10,506 nt of DNA from Funneliformis mosseae (lineage: Eukaryota > Glomeromycota > Glomeromycetes > Glomerales > Glomeraceae): NCBI GenBank assembly GCA_910592005.1, contig CAJVPP010003897.1:1-10506 (forward strand). The letters are read 5' to 3'. Made by a program: the position numbers and the translations under genes. Each line of letters starts with the position of its first letter. Position 1 is the first letter of the stretch. The notes beneath the pieces are model-generated. The model searched no databases and was not told the DNA's origin. It saw only the letters and a list, made by a program, of their open reading frames with translations. This document shows positions 1-8,400 of the stretch, in pieces.

Positions 1-417
1 TTTTTTCATTTTTTATATGTGAAACGTTACATTCTCAAAAAGTACTCTAAACTGTATAAATTCAATTGAAATCGATCGACCAATCACGTGAAAGTCCTCC
101 TATGAGTTCCAATCCTTTAAAACAATCAATACACGTTTAATGAATACAATCCTTTGTAACTTGTAAACTTTCTTAATTAATTTTGAAAATTGATTTTATC
201 AAAATTTTTTTTAATTTTCGTATTTGTGAAAAATTTGTTTTTTCGTTTTTATTATTTACAATTCATACTTGTCAGAGAGTATGACTCGCATCATTAGGAA
301 GAAAATAAAAAATCCAAAAATTAAATACGCTTTAACCTCGCATTCTAAAGAATTTTTTATACTTTATTGAAAAAAGAAAGATTTTTTTTTCTCTATTAAT
401 TAATAATAAAGTACTTT
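1..417. other. AT-rich flank without a recognised gene
   Basis: No coding frame of useful length was seen on either strand. The stretch holds poly-T and poly-A runs (for example near 205-245 and 360-390) and a CACGTG palindrome at 85-90. A pyrimidine-rich run and a TTAATTAATAATAAAG stretch sit just before the ATG at 418 and could be promoter or 5' leader sequence. Nothing proves this. CpG is present at normal scattered density here, unlike the tract after 2240. Confidence 0.4.
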
Positions 418-627
418 ATGGAGAATACCCAAACCAGTCCCATAATATTCAAAAACAAATGGTTTACCTTCTTACCTTTAATGTTCTTACGTCAAACATC
501 AAATAAAGAAATGGCTTACCTTTTTACTTCACGTTATATCCACCAAAAACAACAAAACGCAATTAAAGAAATGATTTATAGCATTCTTACCCAACCCACA
601 ACTCAAAAGACGCTTTATTCTCTTTGA
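418..627 (+). CDS. Small hypothetical protein, 69 aa
   Basis: An uninterrupted ATG-to-TGA frame of 69 residues. I do not recognise the protein and assign no function. It is polar and basic, with Thr, Gln and Lys common, one short hydrophobic patch (about residues 16-23, FTFLPLMF) and no signal peptide or clear membrane helix. It contains a weak internal repetition: KNKWFTFL, NKEMAYLF and IKEMIYSIL occur at intervals of roughly 17-20 residues, each with a related AAAGAAATGG-like DNA start. After the stop, the frame shifted by one base continues as KELPTTKFTEIFLNEGTKK before a TAA. The whole may therefore be the remnant of a longer frame broken by a 1-base indel. It has about 34% G+C, above its surroundings. 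It could also be chance; 70 open codons are not decisive. Confidence 0.35.
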   Translation: MENTQTSPIIFKNKWFTFLPLMFLRQTSNKEMAYLFTSRYIHQKQQNAIKEMIYSILTQPTTQKTLYSL

Positions 628-963
628 AAGAACTACCGACGACGAAATTTACAGAGATATTTTTGAATGAAGGAACAAAAAAATAAAAAGAAATTTTCAG
701 AAATGCTTGATATAAATTAGATTAAGATTATACCGCAAATATATATACGAACTTCATTTGTTAATCACAGTTTATACCTAACTTTTGGTCGATATTTTTT
801 AATTATAAAAGCAGTATAGAAAAAAAAAAATTTCAAAAGAGTTATAGTATTTTCAAATAATCTTTAAAGGCGTTAATAACTCAATATCTAACTTTCTAAT
901 ACACATTTTAATCTCATGATCAGAATTTGAGGCCTTCAAAATGACTGGTTCATTATTATTTTC
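628..963. other. Intergenic, nothing recognised
   Basis: AT-rich sequence with A-runs and T-runs, and no frame or structure I can support except the short +1 extension (to about 680) noted for the preceding open frame. Confidence 0.4.
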
Positions 964-1101
964 TCAACAAGAGTAAATGATATTCGTTAAATGGATGTCC
1001 ATCAAAGTATAGAATGGTATGTTAAACCTTGGACAGTTTTTACCATATACATATTCTTTAAGAGACACTCCAATAAACGTACTTCCTAAATCACAGAATC
1101 T
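964..1101 (-). pseudogene. Short coding remnant of unknown family
   Basis: The minus strand is open for 45 codons before a TGA at 964-966. It reads RFCDLGSTFIGVSLKEYVYG and then a segment including PRFNIPFYTLMDIHL. The composition is protein-like, with balanced charged, aromatic and Gly/Pro residues, unlike random AT-rich DNA. A TAG at 1102-1104 closes the frame upstream. In the neighbouring minus frame just upstream (about 1104-1150) one reads LPSSWPPHNERFIEIL, so this may be one exon broken by a frameshift. No start codon fits. I do not recognise the family. It could be an exon of a larger lost gene or a retrotransposon fragment. Confidence 0.3.
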
Positions 1102-1245
1102 CTATAAATCTCTCATTATGTGGTGGCCACGAGGATGGCAATATCAATCTTGATGGTTTATTGAGTAATATTTATATTTTCATATTACTAAACAAGTTTC
1201 TACATATATCAAAAAATTATAATTTATTATCCCTTAGACTGTAGA

Positions 1246-1263
1246 GCAGGCAAATTTGCCTGC
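1246..1263. repeat. Perfect 18-bp palindrome
   Basis: GCAGGCAAATTTGCCTGC reads identically on both strands. It is a G+C-rich island in AT-rich DNA, followed within about 10 bases by an A-run. It could be a fold-back core of a small mobile element, a dyad-symmetric binding site, or an extruding hairpin. No flanking target duplication was found. Confidence 0.6.
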
Positions 1264-2240
1264 AAACTTAAAAAAAAAAGTGTTAATTTCTTAATAAAGT
1301 ATTAAATAATAATCTTATAATTATATGAATAATTTATACTACATATGGGTTGTGATCTAAGAAAATAGAGTTTTGAAACTTTTTAATCAAAATTAGAATA
1401 TTTTAAAATATAATATATAAACTTTAATTATTAAAATTTTATTATATATTAACTTAATATCAAGAACGAGATGATTTTTTTTTTATAGTTTCAGTACCTG
1501 AGATACTAGGAATCTTATAGCGATTATATGCATGTTTAGGACTATAAAGCAATCAAATGCTAATCTTAAGACCCATAAGGTCATGGTTAGACACAAGTTC
1601 TAATCAGAATCCACCTGTTTAATACTGGTCCAAGGTTTGCCATCTAGATGACACCCCTAAGAGCTAACCTTAGAGCTTCTAAGACTTAGAACTACTATCA
1701 AATTCAGATAGAGTGATCACTTTCAGGCACAGGTACTTATATCACTTTTTCTTTGCGCTTACCAATACCAATCAGAATCACTATTACTTCTGCCTAGTAT
1801 TAGGTATATTATACATGACTGGGAAGGCTTAGATGTTATCATTCTTATAGAATCTCAGAAAGGTAGATGGTTATCATACTAATATCATCAAATTTACCTA
1901 GAAATTAAATTTAGCCTCTACCCTTAGTAACAGCTCAATTGAATAGTGCTGCAGCGGTGCAATACAGTTTATTATTACCATAGTCACGTGAGATACTTTG
2001 ATCTTAATGTAATACCTAATCTACTAATTACTAGTTTACCACTTCTTTACTTTTGTAAGGATCCTCACTAATTAAAAATAGTCCAATTTAGCTAAAAATC
2101 AGATGTTTATTTTTAAGTTGAATTGTAATTAAATGTTAAATGATCATCCTTAAATTTTATTAATCTGATTGTTTTTCAATTGACAGCCAATCAAATATAC
2201 TTTAAAAATATTATTCAGACAGAATTCAGATAGGATTCAG
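1264..2240. other. Gene-free region with a less AT-rich block (1480-2090)
   Basis: Bases 1264-1480 are very AT-rich and featureless. From about 1480 to 2090 G+C rises clearly and CpG sites reappear (GCGATT, GCGCTT, GCGGTGC, CACGTG at 1985-1990). Both strands are stopped often in all frames I checked. Short motifs recur, including AATCAGAATC near 1603 and near 1769 and AGAGCT near 1660 and 1673. A non-coding part of a retroelement (LTR or untranslated region) is possible, but I found no convincing pair of terminal repeats, primer binding site or target duplication. Confidence 0.3.
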
Positions 2241-3433
2241 AATTAAAAAATTATAATCAAAATTGCACTATATATTTGTTTATTTATTTAAAAATTTATT
2301 ATAAATAATAAGTAATATATAATTAATATGAAAAAAATAAAAATAAAACAAATTAATAAATGTGAATTTTTAGAAAATAAAAATCATTTGTCAACATCAT
2401 CATTAATAACATCATTAAGATGTCTTTTATCAGATATTGCATCTGTAGTTGAGCTGTTTTGATCTTCTAATAATACTTCTTCTTCATCTCTTATCATTTC
2501 TTCATAGTAGTCAATATCTATATCATATATCATATTCTCTTATATAATATATATCCAATCTGAAGTACTTGCAGAATGTAGTATTACAATTTATAATTAT
2601 ATACATTTCCTTTGTAGCTTTAACACCTGAACTATTTTTGTATAAGGGTCAAGCATTTTATGAAGCAGTTTTTTAAGCTAAAAAATAAATAAATAAATAA
2701 GTAAAAAATAGAAAAAATATAAAAAATATTGAATATTATAAACTTTGTTTAATCGTTATGAATAGTCATATATATTAATAACAGTTTTATCTTAATTATC
2801 TTCATCAATTTTACTTATCTTTGGCAAAAGATACAAGTAATCAACTAAAATTTTTAATAATTTGCGTTTGTCATAGCTAATAATTTAGCCATTTTGTCTT
2901 TATAAAGAGCCTTTATTATACTTATATATTGTAATTTTTTTTTAAATAATAAAGATTATTAAAAATTAATATATATATAATATTAAACAAATAAATTTGT
3001 TATAATTATATCTTATATTCAACTGTTATTATGTATATATCGATTATCGTCATCAATCTTACTTTTTTTCTTTAAAGTAGCCTAGAATCTTCAGAATTTG
3101 TGAAGAAAATTCAACTAACTAGCCAATTATCTGACAGATTAATGATATTTTAAAACTATTATCTTTTACAATTCAGGAATTAATCTATGTTGAATCTTAA
3201 CATTCAGAGACTATTAAAAGTTTTGTCATAATTTAAATCATTATTCAGGATAACAGTTTAAGAATCACTTTCATCTCAATTTAATAAATTTAAAAATCAA
3301 GTTAATATATAAGATATATAAAAAATATTAATAGATAAGCAATTCTACAAACTCTTACTTTTTATTCTCAAAGTTTATCTATTTGAAGCTCATATTTTAA
3401 GCTGATTTTTGATTTATTATCAGTGTGATATAA

Positions 3434-3565
3434 CTAAAGATAGTTTCTATAATTATTTTCAAAATTCAATTGAGTTACAACTTAATTACGCTATAAAAAA
3501 ATTTAATTACATCACAAGTTGCAACTCAATTATACTATTTTTTTAATTGTGGTGATCATCTTTAG
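3434..3565. mobile_element. MITE-like foldback inside the coiled-coil pseudogene
   Basis: The ends are inverted: CTAAAGAT at 3434-3441 pairs with ATCTTTAG at 3558-3565. The inner arms AATTGAGTTACAACTT (3468-3483) and AAGTTGCAACTCAATT (3516-3531) are complementary at 15 of 16 positions. Between these, the arms align imperfectly over about 50 bp each, leaving a loop of roughly 32 bases. The short flanks TTACAT (left on the minus strand) and TTATAT are similar, a possible target duplication. It has no coding capacity, so it would be a non-autonomous element. The insertion separates the KKVKKIKG end of one exon from the HTDNKSKIS segment. Confidence 0.55.
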
Positions 3566-3930
3566 ATGTAATACCCTTTTATCTTTTTTACCTTCTTCAG
3601 TACTTGAGACTCATCTTCTAAGTTTCCGTCTAATTTATTATTAGTATAACGTAACATTCTTTTTCTTTTTTTAACTTTTGTTTTTTTATTAGGCGATCAT
3701 TCATCAGAACTAAATTTGTGTTACTTTTTATATTGATCTAGCTTCTTTAATTTATTATTTTCTTTTACCAATTTGTCATTTTCGCATTTAAATTTTAAAT
3801 TTATCTTTGCAAGAAAATTATTATCTTCTTACAATCTGTTAATTTTTTGAGCAATTATATCTATTTTTTCATTCTAGTTGAGAATATTTCTTATGTAATT
3901 TAAATATTTATTGAATTAGATTTTGATTTT

Positions 3931-3997
3931 CTGTATAAAATATAGGCAAAATTAGCAAAAAATGATTAAATCTGAATGATATATGTAAAATACTGAC
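3931..3997 (-). other. Spliceosomal intron, 67 bp
   Basis: On the minus strand the donor GTCAGT follows CATCAG and the acceptor TTTTATACAG precedes the coiled-coil exon, which starts in phase 0. The length matches the other introns in this window (68 and 70 bp). Confidence 0.55.
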
Positions 3998-4420
3998 CTG
4001 ATGATAAATTGTTATTACTGTCATCAATTGATGTTAGAATCATTAGAACTATTTTTTAGCTTTGATATCAGAATAAAAGCTGAATGTTATATCTTTTTGT
4101 TATTTCTTTAACCTGACAATTCCCTTTTATAATTTTAATTTGCTGATTTGCTGAATATGAACTATTAGACAAAGTTAAAGCAATTTACTAACTTGATGAA
4201 TGTAAACTAGACAAAATCAAAGCAATTAAAAAACTTGACAAATGTGATGATGAAACTTTCTTATCTGATAAATAAAAATTAGAAGTTAAACTTTTATTAT
4301 TTTTATTATTTTTATTTTTGTTGCTTATGATTTTAAAGAAGTATTATAAAAGTTATAAATCAGAAGTGTAAAGATTAAAAGAATTTCAAAATAAAAAAAT
4401 GGTTTAAATTAAATTCTTTT
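3998..4420. other. Two overlapping decayed readings, strand unresolved
   Basis: Both strands read as protein. On the plus strand 4153-4410 gives a 14-codon tandem repeat (LDKVKAIYQLDECK at 4165-4206, then LDKIKAIKKLDKCD at 4207-4248; one stop read as Gln). A very hydrophobic run (LLLFLLFLFLLLM, 4291-4336) and a Lys/Tyr-rich tail follow. On the minus strand one frame runs from about 4330 to the donor at 3998 with few stops: SNKNKNNKNNKS, then a Ser-rich stretch, ending SIDDSNNNLSS. The minus reading would make a disordered N-terminus for the coiled-coil gene, but its phase at the donor does not match the next exon. I cannot choose between them. Confidence 0.3.
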
Positions 4421-4710
4421 TTATAGAAGATCTAATAGACTTTTTTTTTTGATCAGTAACATTTATTACTAATATATTAAATAAACTTTTAAACTTTTAT
4501 TATATTAACTAATCATCTTCTTATTTTAAATTAATTATTTATTAAAAAATATCATGAATTATCTTATCATCTTTGAATTGTTTTGCCTTTTAAAATATTA
4601 ATGATTTCTGATTTTCATAAGATATGATATTATAAAATTATAATAAAATGTCATATATATATATATTAATCTTAAAATATAAATCGACTTTAATTCAATT
4701 ATTTTAAAAA
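4421..4710. other. AT-rich spacer, nothing recognised
   Basis: T-runs and A-runs, and an (AT)n run near 4655-4668. No coherent coding frame or inverted structure was found on either strand. Confidence 0.4.
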
Positions 4711-5330
4711 ATGATTAAAAAAAGATCATTATCAAGTATACTTAATAAAAAATCATCTTATAAAATTTATGCTACACCTTCATCTCATATATGAAGAAAT
4801 AGATTAACATCTAATATATTTGATGAAGAATCTTTAAATCAATCTTAATATAAAAAGTATTCTTCTTCTCTATCAATCTGAATTTAAATATAAGTTAAAA
4901 TACTAAAAAATTAAGAAGTTAACTTTTTCTTTATATTAATTTAACTTCATACTTTTTATTTCTTATTTTTTTAATAAAAAAATATTATTTCTATTATAAT
5001 ATTTTAGCTGAATTTTTTTTATTAGTAGATGAAGTTCATTAACATAATAAAATTTTTTGTATTCTTAATTTTAATAATCAAATACTTAAATTTAACCTTA
5101 TATCTAATCACAAAAATTTTATTTATATTAAAATATGCATTGCAGATTTTAAACAATACACATAGTATTTGGACTAGTAATACATATAAAATACTATGTA
5201 ATTATTTATATTAATCCTTTCAAAAAAAAGTTAATTATATAGTAAAAAATTGTATTACTATTTTTTTGTCAGAGATTGTATTTAAAATACATAAAAATAC
5301 TGTTATTTTTTTATTCTTTACTATTTAAAA
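4711..5330 (+). pseudogene. Decayed two-exon gene of unknown function
   Basis: The ATG at 4711 opens a frame reading MIKKRSLSSILNKKSSYKIY and then ATPSSHI, where a TGA falls (4792-4794). It continues as RNRLTSNIFDEESLNQS to a TAA, then YKKYSSSLSI. Exon 1 fades near 4890. A likely second exon starts at 5008 after a T-rich run and TTTTAG, and reads EFFLLVDEVH, a stop, then NKIFCILNFNNQILKFNLIS and IYIKICIADFKQYT, with more stops after 5160. Stops are TAA or TAG in Gln-like places and TGA in a Trp- or Arg-like place. It runs opposite to its neighbours. I do not recognise the family. An uninterrupted 61-codon frame at 5029-5214 (+) overlaps exon 2 in another phase; it is hydrophobic and AT-codon-driven, and I regard it as a shadow. 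Confidence 0.4.
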
Positions 5331-5939
5331 TAAATGAAAATAATATAAATATAGAATTTTTTCATTTTTTTAAAAGTGCGAAAAAAATTTTAAATATAAA
5401 AAAATTTCTAAAATAAAAGTTACATAAAAATATATAATTAATGATGATTGATTTAAATTAATTATATTTGAAAAAAAAGAAAAGTCTAGGATAAAGACCT
5501 ATACCAAGAATATAGGTTAAGAAACCTTTTTAGATTAACATCTCTATATATCTAACATGTGATAATAATCATTATGTGATCACTATACAATAATAAATAA
5601 TTTTTTTTATATATTTATTTTAAGGCCTGATTTGTATATGATCAGCAGAAAATTACTATATAAGTTCAGGTGAAATTATAATAAAAAAAATATAAGATTG
5701 ATGAAATGTTACAAATATAAAAAATCATAAATGATTATATAATATATTAAAAATATATGATAAAAAATCTTTAAATGTTAAATAAAAATATTCAATATAA
5801 AAATTGGTGATTTTATTTATTTATTTTAAATTTTACTTTGAAGAACTGCTTAGATTTGAAAGTTATATATATATATATATATGATAATTTCAAGTTATAT
5901 ATTGATTATTATTTAAATTTAAAACAAAAAAAATAATTT
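5331..5939. other. AT-rich spacer with small hairpins and an (AT)n tract
   Basis: No gene was seen. The stretch holds a small hairpin, ACCTATA-CCAAGAA-TATAGGT (about 5497-5518), the palindrome TGATAATAATCA near 5560, and an uninterrupted (TA)n microsatellite of about 20 bases near 5863-5882. The hairpin is too short to be called an RNA gene. Confidence 0.4.
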
Positions 5940-6240
5940 TTATATATTTTCTTCTACTTCTAATTCACATATTACTATAATTTCTTTTCATTTTTATGAG
6001 AAATTGGTAATCTAATTCTAAATAGTTGAAACTTTAGGTATATTATTTTTATCTAATTCTTCAAATTAAGAATGCTATATAAGTTTATTATGTATTTGTT
6101 AAGCTGAAAATTTATGATTTAGATTAGCTATTCCAGAATGATACATATTTTCTAATAAAGGTTTTACACTTTTTGATATTTGTTTTCATGATTTCTATTT
6201 ATAATTCTTGCTATTTGATTTTAACGCCTATTCAGATATA
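5940..6240 (-). pseudogene. Decayed exon with a STIQNWI motif, probably from a mobile element
   Basis: One minus-strand frame of about 100 codons holds together without an indel although it is crossed by about ten stops. Readable segments are KPLLENMYHSGIANLNHKFS, FEELDKNNIPKVSTI (after which TAG codons fall in the Gln-Asn-Trp-Ile-like part) and ICELEVEENI before TAA 5940-5942. The pattern of a predicted helical block followed by IPKVSTIQNWI-like residues is one I associate, from memory only, with multicopy transposon-like proteins of arbuscular mycorrhizal fungi. The function is unknown. Stops fall where Gln, Trp or Arg fit. It may be the continuation of the nuclease-like gene at 6630-8676 or a piece of a separate element. 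Confidence 0.5.
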
Positions 6241-6241
6241 A

Positions 6242-6337
6242 ATATTTTACTATCAAAAAGACAAAAAACTCTAATTAGTACAATCAATATATATTTATAT
6301 AAAATTAGTGAGGTATATAGTAAAATATGATTGTACT
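6242..6337. repeat. Two interlocked inverted repeats
   Basis: ATATTTTACTA (6242-6252) is the exact reverse complement of TAGTAAAATAT (6318-6328). AGTACAATCA (6277-6286) is the exact reverse complement of TGATTGTACT (6328-6337). The two pairs overlap in order, so they cannot both form simple nested hairpins; as RNA they could form a pseudoknot-like fold. In such AT-rich DNA the first pair could be chance. The 10-bp second pair is richer in G+C and more convincing. Confidence 0.4.
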
Positions 6338-6629
6338 CCCTTCACTTCTATTATTTATTACCTTTATATTTTCAAATTTGTTATATTATTAATATTTATA
6401 TTTAAATTCAAACTGTTTAAATCTTATATTATTTATTAGTTTTTATTTATAAATATATACAGTATATATAAAAATTTGTTCAATATAAATTTATTCATAC
6501 TGATTTTACTAATTTATGATCAATTATAAAATTTAATAAAATATATTATTAGTATTAGTATATAATATATCAAAAATAATAAAAATTTATTTATTTTACT
6601 TTTATTAATAATAATTAATAATGTTCATT
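6338..6629. other. AT-rich spacer, nothing recognised
   Basis: Composed mainly of A and T runs, with no frame or structure supported on either strand. Confidence 0.4.
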
Positions 6630-7847
6630 TTTTAGATGATTTTTTATAATCAGAATAATATGGATTGGATTTTTCATATTTTTGTTATTTTTTAATTTTT
6701 TCTATTTAAGTGAGTGATCACTTTTCCCATTTTCTAATTCTAGATAAAACTCTAGTATATATAAATCCTATATCTTCTTCTTAATCTGGTCATATCCATT
6801 TATGAAATATTTTAATTTCAATTATTGTTCCAATTTTTTTTTTTATAAAAAATACAAATAATATTTTTATAAATAAAAGTTATTATTCAATAAAAATTTT
6901 CAAATACCTTGATTACAATTTGGTAATAAATTAGAAATTTTTATTCCTACAATATTATAAATAGCCATTTTTATATTATTACCAGATTCAATTATACCTT
7001 CTAATTTAACATATCATTTTATTATTTGTGATATTTAATAAAATATAAAAAAAATTTTAAATAAACAATAAAAAATAAATTTATAAAAAATTTTGAATTA
7101 TTACCTATACATAATGAAAATCTATTAAAGCTTTAGCTTTACCAGCTTCTAATAATATCTATTTTCGAGAAATAATATTATACTATTTTTTCTAATGGCT
7201 TATTATTAATATCAGTTCTGTACAATAGTAATGAGACTCATTATCTGATATTATTGTTATCTATTTTGACTTAGAATTAAGAGTTTCAAAAATGGTATGA
7301 AAAGAAGATATTATAAACTAAGCATCTTGTCCAGTATTATTATTTCAATGATCAAAAACTTATATATTAAGCTTATTATTTACAATATCTTTAGTATAAA
7401 CTAACGAAGAATGTAAAATCTAATCTCATTTACCAAAAAATTGAGATTTTGTTTCTCTTGCACTTTATGATAATATTCTCATTTTATAATATACTATAAT
7501 TATTGCTTTATATTCATTTAATTCATCAAAATTAACTTGAACGTGAGTATTTAGATAAACTTTTATATATAATACCCTATTCATAAAATAAGTTTTTTTA
7601 AATAATCATTTAATAATTTATAAAATTCTTCATTTATCTTGCTTTTGACTAAATCAAAATATTAAAATAAATCTTCACAATTATTATATATTTCAGAATA
7701 TTAAAGATTGCAAATTCTAAAGGCGTAACTTAAGCAATAATATACACAAGATTTGTGAATTGGAATTTCAGATAAAATTTCTAATTTTTTTACATATTCT
7801 CATTTTATATATCTTCTTAGAATATATAACTTACAAATTAATTCTTT

Positions 7848-7915
7848 CTATATAATAAAAAATATTATTAGATATAATTTTGATATTAATTATATATAAA
7901 AATTTAAATACATAC
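7848..7915 (-). other. Spliceosomal intron, 68 bp
   Basis: On the minus strand the donor GTATGT follows AAAG, and the acceptor TTATTATATAG precedes AAAGAATTAATTTG. Protein-like sequence lies on both sides: IENEFLK before and KELICKLYILRRYIK after. The length and consensus are those of short fungal introns. The splice sites survive although the exons are full of stops. Confidence 0.6.
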
Positions 7916-8339
7916 CTTTAAAAATTCATTTTCAATATTAGTAATAATAATAATATTAATAGATGCAAAAATCTTATATCTGTATTCATTGCATTTTGAA
8001 TAAAGATTCTCTAAATTATCCTGATAAACAAATCTATTTCCTTATAAGTGTATCATAAATGCTATATAATATAATCCATTTGAATATTTTTTAGATTCTG
8101 ATAAGAACTCATATTAACAATATCTTTTTTGTAAAAAAAATACTCAAATTGATCAATTTGTTTTATTTTAAATTTTAATTGATGAAATATAAGGTTTTCT
8201 ATAGGTGAAATACTAAATTATTCAATATAGTGTATTTTCTTAATTCTTTAATAGAATATGATTCAACCTATAAATTATATTTTATCAATCAAAGATTAGT
8301 ACTTTTTTACAATTATTATTATTTAATTTACATTATCTA

Positions 8340-8400
8340 ATATGCTAATAATAAATTATTATTATTATTCAATATATTATTATTGCTATTATCTAATACA
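8340..8400. repeat. ATT-type triplet-rich tract
   Basis: Runs of ATT/AAT triplets interrupted by single changes. On the minus strand they read as Asn- or Gln-rich low-complexity sequence within the nuclease-like pseudogene (NNNNN). Slippage-prone. Confidence 0.5.

Larger units (their letters stand above)
2384..3998 (-). pseudogene. Decayed coiled-coil protein gene with basic patch
   Basis: Several minus-strand exons read coherently if in-frame stops are passed over. The first (3930 down to 3566) gives a heptad-rich stretch (INRLQEDNNFLAKINLKFK, then ENDKLVKENNKLKKL) followed by a basic, NLS-like KKTKVKKRKR. A canonical 67-bp intron (3931-3997, GTCAGT...ATACAG) precedes it. Further exons are about 3428-3359 (SKISLKYELQIDKL, GTAAG donor at 3358), about 3290-3063 (RFNIDQFLNCK, LSDNWLVSWIFFTNSEDSRL, GTAAG donor at 3062), 2910-about 2815 (KALYKDKMAKLLAM) and 2677-2384. 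The last has a clean 49-residue open tail, rich in Asp and Glu (MIYDIDIDYYEEMIRDEEEV), ending at TGA 2384-2386. Stops inside are mostly TAA or TAG where Gln fits and TGA where Trp fits. A foldback element (3434-3565) splits it. The family is unknown to me; a transposon-associated or nuclear protein is a guess. Confidence 0.5.

Noticed and set aside
1590..1640. tRNA- or SINE-like box B (AAGTTCTAATCAGAATCC)
   Set aside because: Does not match the GGTTCGANTCC consensus, and no box A or cloverleaf fits around it.
1480..2240. LTR of a retrotransposon
   Set aside because: Composition and short motifs are suggestive, but no second copy, TG...CA pair, primer binding site or target duplication could be demonstrated in the window.
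5029..5214. 61-residue hydrophobic plus-strand open frame
   Set aside because: Its composition is what AT-rich DNA gives by default; the frame starting at 5010 on the same strand reads as more normal protein (LLVDEVH, NKIFCILNFNNQ).
5497..5518. ACCTATA/TATAGGT hairpin as a possible RNA gene or terminator
   Set aside because: Only a 7-bp stem, no conserved RNA features around it, and such stems are common in AT-rich DNA.
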